This document shows positions 57,576-64,000 of a DNA stretch of 64,000 nt, one piece after another. A model generated the notes under the pieces. It searched no databases and had not been told where the DNA came from. It worked only from the letters and a program-made list of their open reading frames with translations. Made by a program: the position numbers and the translations under genes. The DNA is from Oxytricha trifallax (taxonomy: Eukaryota; Ciliophora; Spirotrichea; Sporadotrichida; Oxytrichidae). The stretch's first letter is position 1. Each line of letters starts with the position of its first letter. The DNA lies in assembly GCA_000711775.1 (NCBI GenBank), contig ARYC01017979.1, positions 58,042-122,041 on the forward strand, read 5' to 3'.

Positions 57576-58340
57576 TTTAATAATAGTTATTTTTTAAAAG
57601 TGAAGTTATTTCTTATAAATTTTTAATATCATTAATTCCTCCTTATTAATAAATTATTTTACTATCCTGTTCCTCCCCCAGAACAATAATATAGTTGTTT
57701 GCAAAAGTTGAATTTTTAGACATTTAAATTTTTATAAAAATTTATAAATATTTTTTTGTAAATTAAGATGAAATATTTTTATATGATTTATTAATTCAAA
57801 GGTCTTAATTAAAAGACATTTTAATCACTCATTTAATTTATTTTATCTATTTTATTTACATACAAGAGTTTTCTTTAGGTTAATATTTTTTGTTCTTTTT
57901 TTTATTTTTGCACTACGTTAGTAATTTATTATTTTGATTGAATTCATAATTAATTTTGCATTAAGTTAATCTATGTTTCACTTATTATTATACCATTTTT
58001 ATTTTTATTTCTTTATTAAAATATCAATAAGTCCTTCTATTTATTTCAACATCTAGCATAAAGAATTATATTTAATTTTATCTTTGAGTTACTATGAGTT
58101 ATTTCAAGCATAACAGAACTGTACTCTTTTTCTAATTTAAATGTAATTTATAAAACCCCATTGAATGAATTGAAAAAGGTGACAAAAAGGTGACAAAAGG
58201 TAACATTGAATCTTTAATATTCAATAAATAGCACAATTAATGATAGATCTTTATTATAGTTATAGTAAGTTTACAATTAAACTTCAACAATAAATATTGA
58301 TAATAGTCACCCTCAATCTAACTGAAACTAATCAACCCTG
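57576..58340. other. AT-rich spacer
   Basis: Nothing supportable; a GGTGACAAAAAGGTGACAAA duplication at about 58180-58200. Confidence 0.4.
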
Positions 58341-59850
58341 CTATGACAATGAACGATAGTGAATCAGAGCATTAAGCCTCACAACTCTAGATGGTGACCT
58401 CCCTTAGACAGTGATCTGATCCATGATGATAAGAAATACATGACCAGTTCTAATGGCTTCCAGTGGTGACAAGAATAGGCCAGTAGGACCAGCGGGGAGC
58501 TCACCAGGCATGGAGCAGGGGAAGAGAGAGTGGAGACATAGTCGTATGTACCTTCGATATCACACCGTTGCAAGCATCAGCATCCCATAACTGCCATAGA
58601 GCATCAGTAGCTTTGTAGGCTTTAACAGTCATGTGACTCTCTCTGGTGATGCCTACTATGCTTGAAAGGCTCTGAGTAGCTGGGAGGTGAGTATTAGCGT
58701 TGGTCATCTGATTCCTAATAGCATTGCAAGTGAGATGGGCATGATGTTGCGAACACATTTGGACTGAATCTACTAGAATTAAGCACAAAGTATGCAAGAG
58801 TGAGAGATGGAAGGTCTCGTGTTGCCTGATACCCGAGCATAACTCAGCATTGACACTCCTGACATCTGAGCATGTTCATTTGGTGCGAAGATGTTACGTT
58901 GTGGCTCTGAAGCACGAGAGTGGAAGGGATCCTCATAGGATGAGATGCCAAAGGGCTTACATCGAGAGGATGGTGTTTCAGGGATCCTTAGCCCAGCTAA
59001 CGTCAAAGGGGTACATCTCCTACCAAAGTCTAATCAACCCAATAGGAAAGCGCCAAGGCTGATCTTCAGCATCAGGGAGGAATTCAGAATAACCACCAGA
59101 GGAAAGCGGCAAAGAGCTAGAGGAAAGCATCTGCATGCAAGAAGCGCATGACTGTAGCCCGAGAATCAACACAACGACGTTAGTAAGGCGCCTGGTTGAA
59201 TGGCTCTGGTATAGCATGAGAAACAAAGATGCTCGTGTATCTGGGCCCCTGGGATAGATGTCTAGGTCGGAGACTCCATCTCCCTCCGTCTTTGCATGGT
59301 GAATCGCGTGGTAGCACTGGCCGCCCCCCATTCGAAGGTCCGCCCCTTACTTCGTCGGCAAAACCGAAAGTCCACAAATGCCTGAGTTCCCAATTTAAGT
59401 ATTTTGACCATTTTCTGAGGTAGCCCATTAAACCCTTGCTGTAGGCTAGAGAGCAGATAGAGGCCGGCAAATTGATGCTGAGGCTCTGCTATTCCACTCC
59501 GCTGAGAAAGCAAAGGAGTCCCTATTAGCTTCATCTTTAAGAATCCCCTTTTGAGCAGCTACCTATCTGTCAACATTCGGACAAAATTGTTAACATTCTG
59601 ACATCGAGATCCTTAAGTGTAGAATGTGGTACATGTTGAAGAGCCACGATCAGGAGCGAAGACCCCAAACTGAAAATGCCATGCAAACAATAGGGAATGA
59701 AAGCTTGGCCATGAACCGCATGAGGGCTTGTAGTCTAAGCAGGACAGCTACTGCAGTAGTAGGAATAACATGACATCTCTTTTGCCAATACACTCAATGC
59801 CTCCACTCTTAGGTATCCTGCTATCCTCATAGAGTCCGCATGCTGAATTG
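58341..59850. other. GC-rich block (about 50% GC), unidentified coding potential
   Basis: A sharp composition change on both sides. Overlapping frames are open on both strands. The minus strand gives protein-like pieces in several frames (58501-58797 with ITRESHMTVKAYKATDALWQ; 59020-59331 with SEFLPDAEDQPWRFPIGLIR continuing past TAG into EMYPFDVSWAKDP). The plus strand gives MWYMLKSHDQERRPQTENAM at about 59630-59770. I recognise no family. It may be a decayed GC-rich mobile element like the transposase block to the right, or foreign DNA. Confidence 0.35.
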
Positions 59851-60070
59851 CCTAATATAGTAATTAAGCTTGTGTATAAATAGATTGTCTCTCCTATATA
59901 TATTTAGCTAATGGGATTAGGAAACTGCAAATTTAAGCATATAGTTTTTTTAAATAAGTAAATATATGAAAAATATCGATTTTAAGTTCTTAATAAAAAG
60001 ATATTAGCAGACAAGATATGATGAAGATTAATTCCAAATAAATAAATTAGTCAATTGTCAGTACTTTTGA

Positions 60071-60104
<34 letters not shown>

Positions 60105-60860
60105 AATTTAATAAGGATTCAGGATAAATATCCACAGTTGAATAAATTATTTTATGTAATGATATAATTCTCTCTAGGATATATTTAATACATAATTATT
60201 TGAAGAAAGTTTAGATTTGACTTTTAAGGATAAAATGACAAATTTAGTTTTCTTTATTATGTTTATTAGTAAACTTCTAATATTGATAAAATAGAAAAAG
60301 ATAGGAATTTTGATAAATAAATTAAAACTTAATATTTAAAAATTTGGTCATAAGTCCCCAACTGTTGCAATGAGTAAGAATGAACAAGCTGCTATAAGTG
60401 TAGATTAGCAAAGATTTGTACGATTCAACTACTTTTGAAACTTTTAATCAATATTTACGATTTCTAACAACTTTGAGTGTTTAGTAGTGATTTGAAGCTG
60501 GATACTCCCAACCTTTGGTGCGAATGCAGGTAGCTGTTGTTGCATTAGTGCGATTAGAGTGCATAATGATGGTTGGAGTGAGAGTTGAGAGTGTAGATTA
60601 GACCATTCATTGCTATTAAGCTTCAAGCTTTGTGATTCATGCTTGCTTTAGTTAGAACTGCTATGAGATGACACTAAACAACCATGGTTGACTATAGCTA
60701 CGAAGTTGGTGTCTCAAATGCGCGCAAGCGAGGGAGGTTGTGATGGTTTGGAAGGTTTGATTGATTAAAACTTAAACTTAATAGTGTAATATGTAATAGT
60801 TCGTTTTAATCGCTAATCTAATCTATAAAACACTCTTCGTCGCGATTCTTGCTGTCTTTA
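59851..60860. other. AT-rich spacer between the GC-rich blocks
   Basis: Contains an (AT)n tract at about 60074-60101. From about 60360 composition rises, and short frames appear on the minus strand (60444-60626) without identity; this may already be the flank of the transposase element. Confidence 0.4.
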
Positions 60861-61021
60861 GCCACTCTTGGTAGGTTGGCGATTGTTGCAAACATTTGCA
60901 TCAAACGAAGCCGTGCTTGATGGTGCTGCACCACTGCTTCACGCTGAAGGCCCAGAGCTTGTTCACGTCGGTCTTGGTCATGGCTTTCAGAATCTGCGAG
61001 AGCCGCTTCACGAGGTGGATC

Positions 61022-61052
61022 CTATAAAGTGTTACGTATATACTATACTTAC
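61022..61052 (-). other. 31-nt intron in the Tc1-type transposase
   Basis: GTAAGTATAGTA..TTTATAG on the minus strand. Removing it joins ADSK to IHLVKRL in one frame, which is why it is called an intron. Confidence 0.6.
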
Positions 61053-61449
61053 TTGCTATCAGCCTGCTCCTATCGAAGGTGCCTCTTGATGTAGGAGAAC
61101 AATGCTCGATGGGGTTAAGCCAGGGTGAATACTCTGCATTGAAAAGGACTGTCACCTTGAACTTCCTAGCAGTCTCCAACACCTCCGAATACTTGTGAAT
61201 GACTGCGTTGTCCATGAGAAGCACGATCCTCTTCGACGCGAGGTTCTTGTCATTGCGCAGCTGGCGCAGGGTGTGATAGAGGAAGTTCTCGAACAGCATG
61301 GCGTCGAACGCGCCCTCGATGACCTAACTCGAGATCAACCTGTCCTTGGTGATGGCCGCCACGAAACTCATGGAAAACTGCTGCCGCTTTGTCGCCTCCT
61401 TCGCGATTGAGAGATTCCTTGCCAAGACCCCATACTTGCCTAGGCTTGG

Positions 61450-62450
61450 TTGGCTTGTTCGCGCACCGTTGCGATGGGAGTGTATTACTATAGCGATTCG
61501 ATGCAACAACTGCCAATGTTCGCTATAGCTGCTTGCTTGTCGTGCTTACCTGCTTAACTTGATTCTAAATCTTCTAAATGTTTGCGTAAATTGGTAGAAT
61601 TTGCTTACTTTACTATGAATACTCTCTGATTTAGCTGCTGCTCCCACCCCTACTCGATAGCTGTAGACGTTTAGGAGTGATTGGAATCCTGCTTCTACTA
61701 ACTGCAACGCTTGAAACCTCACTGCCCTTACGTTAGGTGGATTGCAACCTGAGGCTGGCCAGGTTCTGAAGCAACGGAGCGAGCGCCGACGACGATTTGA
61801 GAGGGGTTTCTGGCTAGCTGCCAGCCTTCTTGGAGGAGCTGCAAATTCTGATGGCGTCGAAGCGCTTCTGCAGCGATGCGTGCTGAGCACTGCCCTCCGG
61901 GGCTTCCAGGATAGGTGACAGCTGAGTGTGTCTCTGATTACGACGAGTTTTCACAGGAGTGGCAGCAATGCTCTCCCCTCTCGGACCCAAGATACGCTGT
62001 TCCTAAGTGTAAGATTTCCAGCCTAACTTTGCAAAGATCGATTTCGAGTTTGGACTCTAGAGAGCGGGTTGAAAAATTTCAGGTGCTGTTCCTGTTCTCT
62101 CACTAACGCTGATCTAGTTTTGCTTACTAGCGACTACACTGTTCTCATCGCAACTAGCACCTCTCGAGCCATGTTTGGCTCTGAATTCGGCAAGTCAAGC
62201 AAAATAGCGAAGCTTACCTGGGGATCCCCGGAATTTCTTGGGGTCGTGAATCCTTGGTGTTTAGTTCATCTCCTTATTTAATCTGAACTTGCTTTTGAAA
62301 AGGTGCCATTCTTACTCCCTCATTTTGAGCCTACTTTTGATCCCCGATGAAGTCAGCCATGCATGTTTCTCTGTTAGGGTAGCTAGCCAGCATCTCGCTC
62401 TACTCAATCAAGTCGGTCGTTGTGACAAGGATCTCAGTCTTGCCAACTGC
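61450..62450. other. Sequence interrupting the transposase gene
   Basis: GC-rich, with no clear homology to transposase. Minus-strand frames include a continuation past Asp 1 (TPKNDSSLAPAVGKTEILVT) to about 62140 and an Arg/Ser-rich frame at 61546-61890. Could be a nested insertion or diverged spacer. Ends could not be placed. Confidence 0.35.
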
Positions 62451-63854
62451 AGGGGCCAGGGAGGAGTCGTTCTTCGGGGTTTTATCGTGAAAAGCAGCAG
62501 CATTGAAGCTCCATTGCTTGTTTGGCAGGTAATCGCTCCTGAAGTTTGATTCATCGACTGAAATGATTACTGCATCCTCCAAGAATTGCAGCGCTAGCAG
62601 CATAGACACCCATAGCCGCTTCTCGATGAACGCTGGGTCCATATTCTTGACGTTTAAGTTCTGGGCCTTGCCGAATCGGAGATGAAAGCTTTCCTTATGT
62701 ACGTTCAAGAGCTTGGCCACGCTCGACACTGCAAGATTCTTGAATTCCTCTTCTTACTTTGCATCTCGAGCAGTTTATGATGCATGCGACAGCCAGTGAC
62801 CTTGTAGATGCCTGTTTGTTCAAGAATAACAGCAATCGCCTTCAGCAACAGCGAGTTGCTCCGCATATTCTTCCTCCCATTCTTCTGCTTTGGATTCGGA
62901 ATGAGCACTCGGTGCTCCACCTCATACTTAAACTTCTCGATTGCTTTGTACACGAATCGCCTATCGAAGCCCATCTTGAGCGCTATGTCTTGAGGTTTCA
63001 TGTTCTCCACCTTGTAGTGCTGTACAACAGCGATCTTCTTCAGCGCCAGCTTCGCATCCCTGCGTCTCAAGTAAGGATTCTGAGTACAACGATTCTTTAG
63101 TTTGCGGTATGAATGTTCATTTGAGACGAGATAGAAATCCTCGCCCTGCTCCTTCATGAAGTCTTGCAGGCCCTACCAGAGCTCGTAGCTCTGCTTTATC
63201 TGCAGTTTCTTGGACACTACATTAGGGGTCTTCTAGGCTGCAGAATGTTACGGCTTCCTCAGCATTCGAAGGAACTGATCCAGGCCCTGACAAAGCTGGT
63301 CATCTGTAGCTAGACTTTAAATATCAACTAACGATGACACTGCTCTCTCAACATCCTCCAAAGGAAGCCTGATGATTTGCCCACCCAGTATACCCATGGT
63401 CGACGGTGGCACCTGCCCATTTTTGAGGAGAGTGCCTAAGGTGTAAGTGAGCTTCACTGGTTAAGATTGGAGGGGAAGTTGGTGCCAAGCACTACTTGTG
63501 TCCACTTGAGCACAGTCTTCTAGTATGACTTCAGCGCACTCTGCTTGATCTCTTCGAACTCTTAATTGCAGAGAAACCCATAGTTAAGTATCAATTGCGA
63601 TGAGAAACTATGATGAGAGGGACTCTTAGGCTGACTATTCGTCAAAACCTAAAGAGTTCGACAGCGATTCCATGTACGAGAGATTATGGGTTTTGAAATA
63701 AATTAAAATTGAAATAAAATTGCTATTAGACAACATAAAAGTTATCAGCGAGCAGGCGTGAGCACTGTTGATAGATATAGTGTATGAAAGATTAGATATT
63801 TAACATACAAAATTTTTATTTCACTCTCACGAACTGATTCGAAATCACTCCAGC

Positions 63855-63998
63855 TCATAGATCCACTCCTCTTTGTTCCCCTTCACGATCAAATAAGCAT
63901 TTGCACTCTCGAAGCAATGAGGCTTTTATCACGGTTCCCATATTAAGGGCCTTCCTCAATCTCGCCATTCTAAGCTGCAGGTGTGGTAGAAGCAAGTT
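63855..63998 (-). CDS. C-terminal ORF at the window edge, partial
   Basis: 48 codons open to the window edge, ending TGA 63855-63857: LRMARLRKALNMGTVIKASL then LRECKCLFDREGEQRGVDL. Basic; no family recognised. Possibly another gene of the GC-rich region. Confidence 0.35.
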   Translation of the reverse strand, partial: NLLLPHLQLRMARLRKALNMGTVIKASLLRECKCLFDREGEQRGVDL

Positions 63999-64000
63999 CT

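Larger units (their letters stand above)
60901..63620 (-). pseudogene. Tc1/mariner (IS630)-type transposase, GC-rich, frameshifted and interrupted
   Basis: Reads from about 63620 down. N-terminal part: EFEEIKQSALKSYQKTVLKW, then DAKLALKKIAVVQHYKVENM and MGFDRRFVYKAIEKF (helix-turn-helix-like). A one-base shift near 62740 leads to SVAKLLNVHKESFHLRFGKA and Asp 1 in VIISVDESNF. About 1 kb of unrelated sequence follows (61450-62450). Then FSMSFVAAITKDRLISS and VIEGAFDAMLFENF, Asp 2 in IVLLMDNAVIHK, and SPWLNPIE with the Glu. After another shift SYIKRHLRQEQADSK precedes a 31-nt intron (61022-61052), then IHLVKRLSQILKAM. TAA/TAG occur as Gln, so it uses the ciliate code despite about 48% GC. Confidence 0.75.

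Noticed and set aside
58341-59850. Bacterial contamination as the cause of the GC-rich block
   Set aside because: Not proven wrong, but the adjoining GC-rich transposase uses TAA/TAG as Gln and has a short intron, so local GC-rich DNA can be ciliate. Left as unidentified.
60074-60101. (AT)n tract as an origin or regulatory site
   Set aside because: Simple dinucleotide repeat; nothing links it to a function.
1-64000. CRISPR array, bacterial operons, ribosome binding sites
   Set aside because: No regularly spaced repeats with unique spacers; gene structure, introns and code are eukaryotic (ciliate).
1-64000. tRNA or rRNA genes
   Set aside because: No cloverleaf or conserved rRNA stretch was recognised by eye; a GGTTCAATC-like word near 14491 lacks a matching tRNA fold. 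A tRNAscan-SE or Infernal run would decide.

Overview
The window looks like germline (micronuclear) DNA of a spirotrichous ciliate of the Oxytricha/Stylonychia type. Three things support this. Recognisable genes read through in-frame TAA and TAG (as glutamine) and end only at TGA. Four transposons have terminal inverted repeats that begin with ciliate telomere repeat (CAAAACCCCAAAACCC). The rest is very AT-rich DNA holding short coding islands, as expected for macronuclear-destined segments (MDSs) separated by eliminated DNA. The identification rests on reading the sequence; no database search was run.

Layout. 1-850: 3' end of a protein-kinase-like gene (+). 1.1-2.2 kb: minus-strand fragments resembling a Lon AAA+ module and an FtsH/m-AAA peptidase domain. 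2.2-5.1 kb: a 5'-truncated LINE retrotransposon with endonuclease and reverse transcriptase and an (ATCT)n tail. 5.4-5.8 kb: a decayed TBE fragment. 6.0-10.1 kb: TBE copy A, complete, with all three genes open. 10.2-10.6 kb: a coding island. 10.9-12.8 kb: a decayed TBE piece invaded by a 511-bp MITE. 14.0-17.7 kb: minus-strand coding islands and a GC-rich block. 18.6-19.47 kb: a long plus-strand ORF running into TBE copy B (19.5-23.8 kb, decayed, with a nested 190-bp foldback insert). 23.9-28.4 kb: TBE copy C, in the opposite orientation, decayed, with a nested 430-bp insert. 28.4-35.2 kb: AT-rich DNA with a 543-bp foldback element, a 1.49-kb long-TIR element with its own ORFs, and a plus-strand coding cluster. 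35.2-43.4 kb: TBE copy D, split by a nested 4.0-kb relative with the same three-gene plan but without telomeric ends. 43.4-57.6 kb: AT-rich DNA with a second MITE of the 12-kb family, an 816-bp foldback element, and many coding islands, including a multi-exon gene at about 53.1-56.9 kb. 58.3-64 kb: unusually GC-rich DNA with an unidentified block and a broken Tc1/mariner-type transposase gene.

The TBE elements carry three genes each: a DDE (IS630/Tc1-type) transposase, a '22 kDa' protein of unknown function, and a '57 kDa' protein with two C2H2 zinc fingers and a kinase domain. The transposase and 22-kDa genes converge with only 6-9 bp between stop codons. In the spirotrich life cycle such elements are removed during macronuclear development, and TBE transposases are known to take part in that DNA elimination. 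Copy A is the only copy here with all three genes open; copy D keeps an open transposase. Only TGA stops translation, so standard-code gene finding breaks nearly every gene in this window into pieces; coordinates for islands without clear homologs are approximate.
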